Positions 10,339 through 20,411 of a DNA stretch of 64,000 bases are shown here, piece after piece; positions within the stretch are counted from its first letter, which is position 1, and each line of letters begins with the position of its first letter. The stretch comes from an uncultured Lachnospiraceae bacterium (GTDB taxonomy: Bacteria > Bacillota > Clostridia > Lachnospirales > Lachnospiraceae): NCBI GenBank assembly GCA_947177165.1, contig CAMWTP010000001.1:159084-223083 (forward strand). The letters are read 5' to 3'. The notes below the pieces were generated by a model that searched no databases, was not told the DNA's origin, and was given only the letters and a program-made list of their open reading frames with translations. Both the position numbers and the translations under genes were made by a program.

Positions 10339-10485
10339 TTTGTATTTCTCCTTATTTTCTGCCCGTATCTTTCCATTCCCTCACAGCCCAGAGTCCATCA
10401 TGAAACCGCGTGATCAAACGGATCTACGTCCTTTGAATTACTTCCTCATCATCTACCAATCTCTTCGCCTTTTTCTCTCCCCTTC

Positions 10486-12285
10486 TCAAAACCCATTCAT
10501 CGCATTTGGCTCTTCATAATATCTCTGATAGATCATATCCTGATACTTCTGATTTTGCATCACTGCATCGATGGGAGTATACGCATCCCGCTCTGTAATA
10601 CGGAGATGATACTTTTGTATCAAAGGCATGAATCGCTCTGAAAAATCCAGTACTCCCTTATGGATATGCGCTACTATATCTTTATTTTTATTCTTTTTTC
10701 CGTATATAAAAGCCACTTTTCCATTCTCATCATAAGTGTATCTGAGCAAGGTCTCATTTTCAGAAGAGAACAGAGCTTCAAGGCATATGCATTCCCTGTA
10801 TCCCATATGTTTCCCAACCCTTGTTCCCATACTTCTCCAATATTCATTTTCAAATGCATAAACATGCATCAAGCCCGTCCTTATGTAATTTTGTACGGCA
10901 CTGTTTTCCGATGCGCCTATCATAGCTCCCATGATCGTGCCATTCCATCCATATCTTTTTTCACACAAATGCTTTAAATAGACAATTGATTTACCATGCC
11001 ACCCAAGATCCACGACGCATACCTTTTTACACGTGCCGATTTCTCCTATGATGTACTCTTTTGCAGCTTTGCATGTCCTTTCGAAACTTTTCTGAATCTC
11101 GGGTTGGTGTCTTAAAATCAGTCTTCTGAGCTTTTCAAAGCTTTCTTTTTGCAATATTTCACTGCCCACGAGCTCTTCTTCAAATAAACTATTCTCTAAA
11201 AATTCCAAACCACATTCCTGTAAAATTTTTTTAATGGAATTGTCTGTATCGACTCTATCCATCCTCGGCTTAATATTTTTATCAAGATACTCCTCTGGAA
11301 AATCATGAAAAATTAACTCATAGGATGCAAATCTTGAAAAAACAAGATATGCAGTATCTACATCATGAAAAAATTTTTTATAGACCTTCTCCATGATATC
11401 TCCATCTCTCGCAACAAACAAAATCTTATCTATCTTTTCCCGTTCTACCAACTGACTCAGAAACTGACAAAATCCACAAGTAAGTATTCCACCGCAAGAA
11501 AATCCATACTCATAAAACAGAGTATACTCCCTAGCCTGACTATGAAATTGTATATTAACCACCTGGTTATACAATGCGGTAACCGCGTTCAAGTGATAAA
11601 ATGGGCGATACACATCCCCTATAAGATTTACGCTATGATACTTTATGTCATCTCTTCCCACTTTTTTATTCGCGATATGAAGCCCCTTTCTGCCCACGCT
11701 TACATTGTACGCGTAGCGCTCCAATATGCTCTGTACCAATTCATCTGAAAAATCAGAATTATTGAATATATATACATTCTTCCCCTGTCGTACAGCCTCG
11801 CCAAGCAAATTACGCATTGCCGGATTCTCCAGTGCAAAATCCATAACCAGTCTCTCCACATGCCTGATCTGGTCCGTGCTTAATTTCTCTTTTGCATCCT
11901 GCACGTCCGAAATTCCTATCCAATATTCTTTCACTTCAGCCAATGCAAACAGTTGCTGCATGTCCAAAGCCTGATAGAACAATACTCCCCACATGTCAAA
12001 TGTAACACTATCATATTCCGCAAGCTTATGTAATATATATTTTATTTCAGCATTTTGATTTGCACACGATTCCGGATACAAGGCTTTGTTCATCCTTTTC
12101 TGTCTTTCCTTGATAACTGATGTCCGAAAGATAACATACTTAACATATAATTGTACGACCAGGCAGACCCGTGCGACAACATTACTGCGCCTGCCCTGTT
12201 TTTTATTTATGTCGAGCATTGCTTCTACAAGAGATGGATTACTTTCTATAAATCTCCTGTTAATATAGCTTCTAATTTTTCCCAT
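10486..12285 (-). CDS. Divergent HAD-like (COG5610-type) + RDG-domain protein
   Basis: A 599-residue relative of the other HAD/RDG proteins here but without a glycosyltransferase part. Motif I is FDMWGVLF (about residue 95), with the nucleophile aspartate kept but the usual T replaced by V. The motif II region reads YIFNNSDFSDE, and motif IV is NLIGDVYRPF instead of HIGDN. The second domain is well kept: KILFVARDGDIMEKVYKKF near residue 290 and VCVVDLGWHGKS near residue 440. The HAD part may therefore have lost or changed activity while the second domain stays functional. ATG at 12285 is preceded by AAGGAG. A decayed paralogue of this gene lies at 19608-19905. Function is unknown; context says glycan assembly. 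Confidence 0.7.
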   Translation of the reverse strand: MGKIRSYINRRFIESNPSLVEAMLDINKKQGRRSNVVARVCLVVQLYVKYVIFRTSVIKERQKRMNKALYPESCANQNAEIKYILHKLAEYDSVTFDMWGVLFYQALDMQQLFALAEVKEYWIGISDVQDAKEKLSTDQIRHVERLVMDFALENPAMRNLLGEAVRQGKNVYIFNNSDFSDELVQSILERYAYNVSVGRKGLHIANKKVGRDDIKYHSVNLIGDVYRPFYHLNAVTALYNQVVNIQFHSQAREYTLFYEYGFSCGGILTCGFCQFLSQLVEREKIDKILFVARDGDIMEKVYKKFFHDVDTAYLVFSRFASYELIFHDFPEEYLDKNIKPRMDRVDTDNSIKKILQECGLEFLENSLFEEELVGSEILQKESFEKLRRLILRHQPEIQKSFERTCKAAKEYIIGEIGTCKKVCVVDLGWHGKSIVYLKHLCEKRYGWNGTIMGAMIGASENSAVQNYIRTGLMHVYAFENEYWRSMGTRVGKHMGYRECICLEALFSSENETLLRYTYDENGKVAFIYGKKNKNKDIVAHIHKGVLDFSERFMPLIQKYHLRITERDAYTPIDAVMQNQKYQDMIYQRYYEEPNAMNGF

Positions 12286-12365
12286 ATTCGTACAACACTC
12301 CTTACATAAAATCGTAATTCAAATGCATTAAATTAGTGCTAAGATAAAACCCCAAAATACCGACA

Positions 12366-13733
12366 TCACATACTTTTACAACGTCGCAATATAATATCAT
12401 ATATCCATGCAATTGGCTTCTCCATCTGTTTTCGAATTGATTCTATTATCAATGTTGCCATAATGGTACAGGTAAACGCACATACCATATCTGTAATAAC
12501 CGCTTTCGCCCCCACTAAATCCTTATGAAAAAGAGCACTCCATATCATTCCTGAACGCCCCGCATGTCCAAGGTAGATTCCAAAAACACAGGATGCTATA
12601 TATGAAATCACACTATTTTCATTCATTTTTAAATTGCAGAAAATCATAAACAATGATATAGATAATACAACCATTACAGTAGAATTCGGACTCCAAAAAT
12701 ATGTATTCTTCATTTTTATCTGATTACTAATTCCATTTTCCGGCATAAAGACAATAAAAAGTAAAGTAAGTATCCATGTACAGATATGGATAAACAACCA
12801 ATGGCAAAGTGTGCACTTTTCCCTGCATAGGCCATAAATTCTTATATATCCTGCAATGCAATATAAACTCAATATCCATATGAATCTATTGTAGAAAAGA
12901 AAAGACTCTGTATCATTATGGATTATCCCAATAAATGTTGGCCATATAGAAAATGCTAGTAAAAGTATCAAATTAAGTTTAATATATTCCTTTTTCTCCA
13001 GTGTTTTCAATCCCTTATTTATAAACGGTGTCAAAAAATACAAACAAAAATATGCCGAAGCATACCACCAGATTCTATAAGTAATCGGAAAAATTGTCTG
13101 CAGTGTTCTTCCCCAGTCAATCTCCAAAACACCCATTTTAACTGTTACTGTAGTCGAAAGTATGGAATAAAATATTACCTGAATCCACATCAAACAAATC
13201 TTTTTTGCCTTAAATGGTCTCTCCTGTTCTATCATAAAATATCCCGAGATCAGTGCAAATACATTGACTCCTAACTCTCCAAGCATCCAGATGACATCTA
13301 TAATAACCTTATAGTTCCCCATACTGGAGTAATCCCACTTTCCATACACATAGTGAAATAATACAATCAATCCAATAGCTATAATTTTAAGCAAATCAAA
13401 ATTGCTATTTCTTACTTTACTTGTTAAGTGAGAACTTAACTTTTTTGTTTTGTTACTCCCAAACTGTGCAAACACTAAAAGCATCAATCCCAAGACAAGT
13501 CCCAGTCCCATGTACTTCAGTCGGTACGATATTGTCATTTGTTCAAAATTAAGCGCTTTGACTCCTCTTGCATATGAAATTGAAAACGTGCATACATTAA
13601 TTAAAAGAAAATGTAAAAGAAACATTCTCAGCACTCTATACTTTTTATGCCTCTTCGTATGTTGCGTATAATACATCTGTGTAGCTTCTACAAACAATGT
13701 AGGAATAAAGAACATACTTATATTCAATAACAC
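12366..13733 (-). CDS. Acyltransferase-3 family membrane protein
   Basis: 455 residues, almost all hydrophobic helices. An extra N-terminal part of about 105 residues with three helices precedes the classical domain, which opens at about residue 112 with NFDLLKIIAIGLIVLFHYVY (the catalytic-type histidine of the family lies in the FHY). The family (OafA, NodX, Oac) moves acetyl or other short acyl groups onto extracytoplasmic sugars. The start is GTG at 13733 with GAGAGG 8 bp upstream. The N-terminal extension shares the theme FSISYARGVKALNFEQMTISY with the N-terminus of the 4305-7025 protein (LISYFRGVRAFSFHNMTYSY), so the two share a small membrane module. Two decayed copies of its C-terminal half lie at 22345-22530 and 26245-26550. 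Confidence 0.82.
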   Translation of the reverse strand: MLLNISMFFIPTLFVEATQMYYTQHTKRHKKYRVLRMFLLHFLLINVCTFSISYARGVKALNFEQMTISYRLKYMGLGLVLGLMLLVFAQFGSNKTKKLSSHLTSKVRNSNFDLLKIIAIGLIVLFHYVYGKWDYSSMGNYKVIIDVIWMLGELGVNVFALISGYFMIEQERPFKAKKICLMWIQVIFYSILSTTVTVKMGVLEIDWGRTLQTIFPITYRIWWYASAYFCLYFLTPFINKGLKTLEKKEYIKLNLILLLAFSIWPTFIGIIHNDTESFLFYNRFIWILSLYCIAGYIRIYGLCREKCTLCHWLFIHICTWILTLLFIVFMPENGISNQIKMKNTYFWSPNSTVMVVLSISLFMIFCNLKMNENSVISYIASCVFGIYLGHAGRSGMIWSALFHKDLVGAKAVITDMVCAFTCTIMATLIIESIRKQMEKPIAWIYDIILRRCKSM

Positions 13734-13882
13734 TTCAATTTCCTCTCTATTATTTGAGTAGCATAATTAAATATTAATTTTAAATTCATGTCAATATTCC
13801 TGCAGCAACTTTTATGTAAGGATTCCATCTACATCTAATGCAATTAGTTTAAAAATAGTAAAACATACCATATTTATAACAC

Positions 13883-15514
13883 TCATACTTTATCATCTTT
13901 CATACAGATGTCACTTTTAATTTTTAACACGCTCGGTGTTATTAATTCCAAATCGTGTACACCTTTATATTTTTGTAAAAAATCATCCAATTTCTTTTGC
14001 CAGCGTAAATTAGTAGTTTGTATCTCTTCCAAAGTTCTTTCTATGATTAATGATTTATCATAATAATTATCTTCGAGATTATTTGTAAAGCCATCCATCC
14101 CAGCAATTGCAATATGCGAGACTCCAATCTCGTGCATAAGATACAACACTTTAAACATGCTGCTTTCTTTATCTTGCGCAGAACATAATCTTTGGGCTGA
14201 GACAACCAATTCCAATTCGTTATTCGTTGCGATATCCGAAGTAACGATAACTTTCTTGTTTTTCTCATAACAAAACGAGTAATATCTTTTCTTATTTCCA
14301 AAAAAAGATATGCTGTTTTGGTAATCAGAAATAAAATTAACGCTGATAATAAATGGATTGTTCTTTTCTATAAACAAATCAATTTCCTGTTTTCTGTCCT
14401 GTAATGATTTCCCGGGCGCAAGTATTAAAACAATACTTTTTTTAATCATTTTCTTTATTTCTGCCAGATCCAAAGAATCATCATATTCTTTAAAGCTGTA
14501 CTCTGCACATAATTCATCGATTTTATTATATGGATACCGTTGTCTTTCTGTATCTGATAACATCGCTAAAATATTTTTTATATCATTCGTAGTAAAACTA
14601 TATTTATCCAATAGATACATAATATTATTGGGATGCGATTTATATATCCCCGCCATAAAAGAAGCCGGGGAGTAACCCCAATGCTTTTTTTCATAAATGT
14701 CATACAATTCCAAATCAATAATCTCTAATATTTTTTCCAAATCATATGGGTATCCCTTTTTTCTCGCCAAAAAATCAACAACTAACTCTGTATTTGTATT
14801 TCCTGCACCCTTACCCATTCCTCTCAATGTGGAATCAATAATAATATTTCTTACACCATTACTTAACTTGATTACTTCCTGCGCAAAAGAAAAAGACAGT
14901 TGCAAATTATTATGCGAATGAAAATCAATTGCAATCTGCGCATTCAGATTATGGTCGGTCAGACTATATATACGCTGCACGTCATCAATATACATAGCTC
15001 CATATGTATCAACAATTCCAAAACTATATGGTTCAATCTCATTTATAAGTTCTATTAATTGTAAAAGCTGCAAGTCTGTGTAACTTAATGAATTTACTCC
15101 CTGCAAAAATAATTTATATCCTTTCCTTTTAATCAACTTAACATCATGGATTAATTCTTTTAAGGAATTTTCAAAATCATTTTTAGTAAAACCAAATCTA
15201 ATACCATCAATTGAAGTTCCATCATTATTCTCTAATCTATTAATATCAAACATCCCAAAATCAACAAATGCTACATACAATGACCTTCGTTCTTTAGGCA
15301 ACAATGGTTTAATTTGCTGGGTATCTGTAAAAAATGTACTATTTCCCATATACGTAGTATTTTTTGCATCCCTAAGGAATCCTACTTCGATTATGTCTAT
15401 ATTGGCCTGCTGAAGAGAATATATAATGCGTTTACTCTGTGTATCCGGAAATTCACAATTAATGATTCTTCCCCCATCTCGCAATGTACAATCAAGAATC
15501 TTAATATTATTCAT
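13883..15514 (-). CDS. HMGL-type (DRE-TIM) aldolase with extra C-terminal domain
   Basis: 543 residues. Residues 1-320 are a DRE-TIM metallolyase barrel: ILDCTLRDGGRI at the N-terminus (catalytic Arg-Asp pair), DFHSHNNLQLSFSFAQE with the metal-binding H-x-H, and DSTLRGMGKGAGNTNTE as in 4-hydroxy-2-oxovalerate aldolases. Known members join or split 2-keto acids such as pyruvate with an aldehyde. Residues about 355-530 form a second domain opening with VLILAPGKSL and resembling the Rossmann-like domain of MptE/DUF115-type proteins; that assignment is weak. The start overlaps the CMP-sugar synthetase gene by 8 bp. Paired with a cytidylyltransferase, the likely product is a 2-keto-3-deoxy or related acidic sugar; this is inference. 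Confidence 0.72.
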   Translation of the reverse strand: MNNIKILDCTLRDGGRIINCEFPDTQSKRIIYSLQQANIDIIEVGFLRDAKNTTYMGNSTFFTDTQQIKPLLPKERRSLYVAFVDFGMFDINRLENNDGTSIDGIRFGFTKNDFENSLKELIHDVKLIKRKGYKLFLQGVNSLSYTDLQLLQLIELINEIEPYSFGIVDTYGAMYIDDVQRIYSLTDHNLNAQIAIDFHSHNNLQLSFSFAQEVIKLSNGVRNIIIDSTLRGMGKGAGNTNTELVVDFLARKKGYPYDLEKILEIIDLELYDIYEKKHWGYSPASFMAGIYKSHPNNIMYLLDKYSFTTNDIKNILAMLSDTERQRYPYNKIDELCAEYSFKEYDDSLDLAEIKKMIKKSIVLILAPGKSLQDRKQEIDLFIEKNNPFIISVNFISDYQNSISFFGNKKRYYSFCYEKNKKVIVTSDIATNNELELVVSAQRLCSAQDKESSMFKVLYLMHEIGVSHIAIAGMDGFTNNLEDNYYDKSLIIERTLEEIQTTNLRWQKKLDDFLQKYKGVHDLELITPSVLKIKSDICMKDDKV

Positions 15515-16172
15515 GGTCGCTCATCTCATCTTTCAAAAATGTTTGATACATTGTTTCAGCAATCATAAAATCTTCTGGATAGTCAATGTCTATCGCTTCA
15601 ATTGGGCTAATTTCTATAAAATATGGATTTTTACCATAACGCGAATGCATCTGTGTGAACACTTCCCGTTTATAAATGCACAGATTCATATCAATAAACA
15701 TAGGCTCTATATCTTGATTTCTGAACATTTTGGTTCTGGTAAAATTAAACGGTTCTTTTTTATACCACAAAGGCTTATTTAAACGCTGAACCGTGTGCGC
15801 AGAATCATGAGCATCCCCCAATACTTTATTCAATCCGAGCTCAATACTCTCCTTTTTAACAAAAGGATTGGTAACATGTGCATTCACATAGACGTCTGCA
15901 ACAACATCATTTAAGAATGATTCAACAATCTCATAATGACCAACCATTGCCCCGTCAAGTTTTTCTGAACGTTTCAAAAATTTTACATTTTCCGGTAAAT
16001 ATGGAACAATTGCTTCATTAGAACAATATACATAAATCTCATCTATTAAATCAATTTGTGTCAACGTATGCAACATATAATGGCACAGAGGTCTGCCGCC
16101 TAACAATTTCGTATTTTTTCCCGGCAGCCTCTGATTATTTAATTTAATTGGAACCCATGCTACAACCTTCAT
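15507..16172 (-). CDS. Acylneuraminate/KDO-type cytidylyltransferase
   Basis: 221 residues, the usual length for NeuA/KdsB-type enzymes. The N-terminal nucleotide-binding signature is WVPIKLNNQRLPGKNTKLLGG (a variant of the family's ARGGSKRLPGKN), with NAHVTNPFVKKESIE as the central substrate loop and EAIDIDYPEDF near the C-terminus carrying the metal-binding aspartates. It should activate an acidic sugar as its CMP derivative. It is coupled to the downstream aldolase (8-bp overlap) and lies 13 bp after the HAD/KpsS fusion gene. KpsS/KpsC-type enzymes use CMP-sugars, which fits the neighbour. No NeuB or KdsA synthase occurs in the window. Confidence 0.85.
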   Translation of the reverse strand: MKVVAWVPIKLNNQRLPGKNTKLLGGRPLCHYMLHTLTQIDLIDEIYVYCSNEAIVPYLPENVKFLKRSEKLDGAMVGHYEIVESFLNDVVADVYVNAHVTNPFVKKESIELGLNKVLGDAHDSAHTVQRLNKPLWYKKEPFNFTRTKMFRNQDIEPMFIDMNLCIYKREVFTQMHSRYGKNPYFIEISPIEAIDIDYPEDFMIAETMYQTFLKDEMSDHE

Positions 16173-16185
16173 ATTCTATATTCCC

Positions 16186-19100
16186 CTACTCTACAATCAT
16201 ATTTTCAATATACGCAACTGCTTCTTCTATTGGACGGCCATATCTGACAGAGCGGACAGATAAATCATCAAAAAAATAATACTTATTTATTTGTGCTATG
16301 TGTCGTTTAAATGAATCCTTTTGCGTTTTCGAAAAACCATGTTTTAATGCTTCCTTTATTTTCGGTTCAATTGAGTTAATTGAATCCGCTTCATAACAAC
16401 AGCCTTTTCCCCTTAATGGTGTGTATGCCAATTCAACAAGTACTTTTCCACGTGTAAGTGCAATATACGCGACTCCCGAAATCATGCAGACTACAACATC
16501 TGCAATATCAATTAATTCATTTATATCTACATCCTTTATGTAATATACATTTTGTGGTATCTTAAAACCAGAATTCGATCGATCAATTTTATCCATAAGC
16601 GGATGCGGTTTGTAAATTAGATTCCATCCATTCTTTTTGGACAACTTTGAAAGATATCTCATAGCTGCACCAGATGTTTCGAATGTAGGACTATAAAGTT
16701 CTTTGGATATATCATCTTGTGGAAAAGCAGGATTCTCACAGTCAAATGCTCCAACTAACAAAACATTTGGCTTTTGCCTATCCAGACTTTTTTTCAGAAT
16801 CTCCAGTGTATTATTTATTGGCTGTGAATACCGGTTTAGCCCCGTATTCCTTAAAAAATCAATAACTTTTTCAGCCTGCGCAATCTCCTCCATATCCACA
16901 GGCAAAGTATTAAATATATCAGAATCCGCATTAATCAGATCTTCCCCATATCCATTTGGGGATAACATAATCGTTCCCTCCAAAAATCCTCTTTCTACCG
17001 AGATTACCGGAATCCCCTTTCGCTTTGCAATTTGACCAGGAACAACGGAATTATTCCCCCAATTATTCCATACCATTAATACTTTAGGTTTCATTTTTTC
17101 TATTAAAACACTAAAATATCGTTCTGTTTCATATGCCAATACCATTGCAATACTCTCACTATATCCACTTAATACTCGGCGCCTTGTTAAATCGATAAGA
17201 TACTTTTTACTTTTCACCTCTTTTATTATTGTTTCCGGTACTTTTATTTTTTTATCCTGTCCATCGAATCCCCAAAAATTAAACATATATGGTCCTTCAA
17301 TACATGGAAAGTCAAACCATGTCGGCACTTTTAGAAATCCTGATGCAACAAAAACAAATCGCAATTTAGTACTTAAGTGTGATATCTGATTAAAAAACTT
17401 ACCAACTTCTCGCGGTGAACCACCTACAAAAATAGAGTTTATCCCGCCACAATCAAGTGTGTTTATAAAATTGATATGCCTGTCTATCTGTTTTTGTATT
17501 TTATCTAAAGATATGACTGTTTCTAAGGGATCTCCTATGATATTCCTGTAAAGAGTTCGTGCGGGCAACAGAATTCCCATTTTTTCCGCAGTCACATATC
17601 CAGTATGACGAATGTAATCCCACATCGTTTTTTTCTTTTCAGTTACTGCACCAAATTTTCTATTGTACCAGTTTATAAAAACATTCTCATCTATAGGTGC
17701 AAGAATGGATCTTCCCGGATGTATAGTTGTTATTAGTTGAGCATCCTTTTTATCCGGATTCTCCAACATCTCTATAGCAAAATCAAATATTCCATGTCTG
17801 TCAATAACTAAATATGGTAAATATTCCGTAAAAATCCTGGTAAATGTATCTGTATAAAATGTAATCGCATTCTGCATTTGCTCAACAAGTTTATCTGTAT
17901 TTATTATTATTTCATTTTTGGGCAATACATCCAATATTACTGAACATGTTCCATCTTTGTTTTCTTGGATTCCTGCAAAACCAGGATTTCTATCTGAAAT
18001 AGTAATTTCAATTAATTGCGCCCAAATCCGCCCCATTTTATTAATATAATATTTTCCATATTCCCAGTATGCTTTTACAGGAGTATCCAAATCCTCTAAT
18101 TTTGCTTTTGGAGTATCATAAACTTCTGTTGTAATACAGCATAAATCAATATCAAAATATTTTTGCAGAAATCTCGAAGACTTACCTCGTGGTGATCTAT
18201 CAAACAACGCTGTCTTTTTGTTTCTATCAATATTGGAAAGAATGTATTGTCGATAGAGCTTAATCTTGCTATTTGCATTCATGATAAAATATGGCTCTAA
18301 TTCATTCAAGAAAACTCTATATTTTTCGAACTTACCAATTATATCATTTTTGCTTAAAAATCCATGCTTAAAAAAAATATTCATTATTTCATTATATTGA
18401 TCTGGATCTGTACAAAGTAATCTTTTCTTAATAAAGTAGTCAACTGTCAACTTTTCATCCAATGGATTATCCGCAAAAGAATTAAAGAAACCATTCCTGT
18501 CTAATGCATTAAAAGGCAGTCGTAAATCCCGTCCCATATAAATGCGGGCAATCTCTATGGGGCGATCTGAAAAACAAGGACGCATTATCTGCAACAATTG
18601 CAGCGGCAAATACCCATCCCGCCACACCATTAATAATTGTTCAATCTTATTTTTTTCAATATTTTCGATCATCCATTTCGTGAACCCTACCATCAGCGGC
18701 GCAAACCAATAGCCCATTAAAACTATGTCACCATTAAAAAAAGTATTCTTGTCAAAATCTGCAAAAGGATCATCAAAATATAAATTGGCCATGATTCCAT
18801 ATAGCATCGCATTATTTGAATTCATCACGTCCTGAAGTATATAAGAGTGTACTTGCTTTAACTTGTCGCATTGATTCCATACATCAACAGATTTTGGTAA
18901 ATGCATTGCAAACATACCTGATGCCATGGCACAATCAACATCAGCCCTTTTATTGTCTCCAATATGTAATATTTCCTGCGATTTAATATTCTGCATTCTA
19001 ATATCTGATAACACAAACTGATACATCATCTTTGAACTTTTTAATAATCCTGTCTCGGAAGATACATAAATATGCGTATGTGCATCATATCCGTTTTTTT

Positions 19101-19572
19101 TCAAGCACTTATCTAAAAAATTGCTCGATAAATACATATCGGATATAATAATTATTTCCTTTCCAGCGCTTTTCGCTTTTTCATACAAATACTGAGCTGA
19201 TTTTCGTGCATACAGCAACGTATATTCAATTTTCATCTCCTCGCTTTTTATGCGTTCCGTTTCTTCTTCTGTTGTTCCAAACATATATGCATAAGTATTA
19301 TAAATATCATCTAATGTAATATCCTGCACATACAACGTATTATCTTTACGTGCCTTAGCTTCCGCTGCAACACGCATATTATGATAATTAGGTATGTCCA
19401 ATTTATTTTCAAGCAGCCGAAAAACATCTACCGGTGTAAGCACTGGCCGAAATAACAATGTATCAAAAATATCAAAACTCACTACTTTGATTGTGGGATC
19501 TAGTATTTTTTCTACAATCTTATTTATTCCTTCCGAATAAAATACCGCATTCTTTTTTATTTCATTTTCCAC
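16186..19572 (-). CDS. Fusion: COG5610 HAD + RDG domain + KpsS/KpsC-like transferase
   Basis: 1128 residues from GTG at 19572, chosen because AAGGAG stands 9 bp upstream. Extending further upstream runs into the remains of another gene. Domain order: HAD-like part with FDIFDTLLFRP (about 30), IIISDMYLSSNF and HIGDNKRADVDCA; RDG domain with LMVWRDGYLPLQ (about 315) and ALFDRSPRGKSSR; then from about residue 740 a capsule-polysaccharide transferase with VLMVWNNWGNNSVVPG (about 832) and LIYKPHPLMDK (about 990). The last part is homologous to the whole of the 36221 and 37749 genes. KpsS/KpsC-type proteins transfer Kdo-like sugars from CMP donors; a CMP-sugar synthetase follows 13 bp downstream. 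Probably a bifunctional glycan assembly enzyme. Confidence 0.8.
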   Translation of the reverse strand: MENEIKKNAVFYSEGINKIVEKILDPTIKVVSFDIFDTLLFRPVLTPVDVFRLLENKLDIPNYHNMRVAAEAKARKDNTLYVQDITLDDIYNTYAYMFGTTEEETERIKSEEMKIEYTLLYARKSAQYLYEKAKSAGKEIIIISDMYLSSNFLDKCLKKNGYDAHTHIYVSSETGLLKSSKMMYQFVLSDIRMQNIKSQEILHIGDNKRADVDCAMASGMFAMHLPKSVDVWNQCDKLKQVHSYILQDVMNSNNAMLYGIMANLYFDDPFADFDKNTFFNGDIVLMGYWFAPLMVGFTKWMIENIEKNKIEQLLMVWRDGYLPLQLLQIMRPCFSDRPIEIARIYMGRDLRLPFNALDRNGFFNSFADNPLDEKLTVDYFIKKRLLCTDPDQYNEIMNIFFKHGFLSKNDIIGKFEKYRVFLNELEPYFIMNANSKIKLYRQYILSNIDRNKKTALFDRSPRGKSSRFLQKYFDIDLCCITTEVYDTPKAKLEDLDTPVKAYWEYGKYYINKMGRIWAQLIEITISDRNPGFAGIQENKDGTCSVILDVLPKNEIIINTDKLVEQMQNAITFYTDTFTRIFTEYLPYLVIDRHGIFDFAIEMLENPDKKDAQLITTIHPGRSILAPIDENVFINWYNRKFGAVTEKKKTMWDYIRHTGYVTAEKMGILLPARTLYRNIIGDPLETVISLDKIQKQIDRHINFINTLDCGGINSIFVGGSPREVGKFFNQISHLSTKLRFVFVASGFLKVPTWFDFPCIEGPYMFNFWGFDGQDKKIKVPETIIKEVKSKKYLIDLTRRRVLSGYSESIAMVLAYETERYFSVLIEKMKPKVLMVWNNWGNNSVVPGQIAKRKGIPVISVERGFLEGTIMLSPNGYGEDLINADSDIFNTLPVDMEEIAQAEKVIDFLRNTGLNRYSQPINNTLEILKKSLDRQKPNVLLVGAFDCENPAFPQDDISKELYSPTFETSGAAMRYLSKLSKKNGWNLIYKPHPLMDKIDRSNSGFKIPQNVYYIKDVDINELIDIADVVVCMISGVAYIALTRGKVLVELAYTPLRGKGCCYEADSINSIEPKIKEALKHGFSKTQKDSFKRHIAQINKYYFFDDLSVRSVRYGRPIEEAVAYIENMIVE

Positions 19573-19607
19573 TATATATTGCTCCTTATCGTTATCTTGT
19601 GTTCTTC

Positions 19608-19905
19608 CTAAAACCCATTCCCTGCATTCGGCTTTTCGTAATTGCAAATTAACCACTTGGTTATTCTATGCGGTAACTGCGTTTAAATAGTAAAATGGGC
19701 GATAGACATCCCCCACACAATTTACATTATAATATTTAATGTCACCCTGCCCGTATTTTTACACAATATGAAGTCCTTTCCGCCTTGGTTTACATTGTAT
19801 GATCACAGAACAATACCCTGTGTATCAAATGTAACAAAATCATGTTCTGTAAACTTATGTAATATACTTTATATTTTAGTATTTTGATTTGCATGCATCG
19901 AATAT
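19608..19905 (-). pseudogene. Decayed paralogue of the 10486-12285 HAD/RDG gene
   Basis: Three separated blocks match the intact gene at DNA level. 19608-19635 matches its last codons (the EEPNAMNGF end). About 19640-19795 matches 11546-11712, sharing for example AATGGGCGATA. About 19800-19905 matches 11975-12066, sharing TCAAATGTAACA and ATTTTGATTTGCA. Everything between the blocks is deleted and no frame is open. It sits between the 19979 promoter and the fusion gene, so that gene now has a 400-bp leader made largely of gene remains. Confidence 0.8.
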
Positions 19906-19978
19906 TTCTACTATTTAAGACTGATTGTGATTGTGTTTTTGTACTATATCTTCATGTTCTCATGGAACATTTTTTGTT

Positions 19979-20007
19979 ATTATAATATACGCTCTCGCGT
20001 TTTTCAA
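19979..20007 (-). promoter_or_regulatory. Promoter of the left glycan unit (copy 3 of a shared module)
   Basis: On the minus strand TTGAAA (20002-20007), exactly 17 bp, TATAAT (19979-19984), then AAC. The same hexamers, spacing and TATAT just before the -10 occur at 25758-25786 and 52190-52218. A terminator lies upstream at 20221-20262, so it starts a separate transcription unit reaching to 4.3 kb. Confidence 0.75.
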
Positions 20008-20220
20008 CTAATTTCACATTTTTGTGAGATTATTTGTGCATTATAACCAATTTTTACCCATGCTTTTTATCTAATTGGTACTAAGATTTTTCTGCTTTAT
20101 TCCCTATGCACCAGATCGTTTTTGAAAAATGCTTTCTGTCAGATATTCGTCATAATTTGTGAGAGATTTGTACCAAATTAAAAGCAAAAATATCATCAAA
20201 TTCAACAATAATGCAAAAAT

Positions 20221-20262
20221 CCAAAAAATTAGGGAAATACACTGAATAATCAGTTATTTCCC
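20221..20262 (-). terminator. Rho-independent terminator, possibly bidirectional
   Basis: The stem GGGAAATA/TATTTCCC continues after one bulged C as ACTGA/TCAGT around an ATAA loop (20232-20262). The minus strand continues TAATTTTTT and the plus strand CGCTTTTTT. It insulates the unit that starts at 20007 from whatever is read through the Rpn-like remnants. The remaining stretch 20010-20400 holds nothing else that I can identify. Confidence 0.7.
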
Positions 20263-20411
20263 CGCTTTTTTCACATACAATTTGTAAATTATTGATTCTT
20301 CTCTTAATTCCCTACACACTCTCTCCGCCGCTGTTCAACATCATTCTGTGAGCATATTAGTACGTACAGGTACATACTATCCCCATTTACGGGAAGTCAG
20401 TTGCCTAATCA

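Noticed and set aside
19573..19656. 28-codon upstream extension of the HAD/KpsS fusion gene
   Set aside because: It runs into the remains of another gene and lacks a ribosome binding site; GTG at 19572 has AAGGAG at the right distance.
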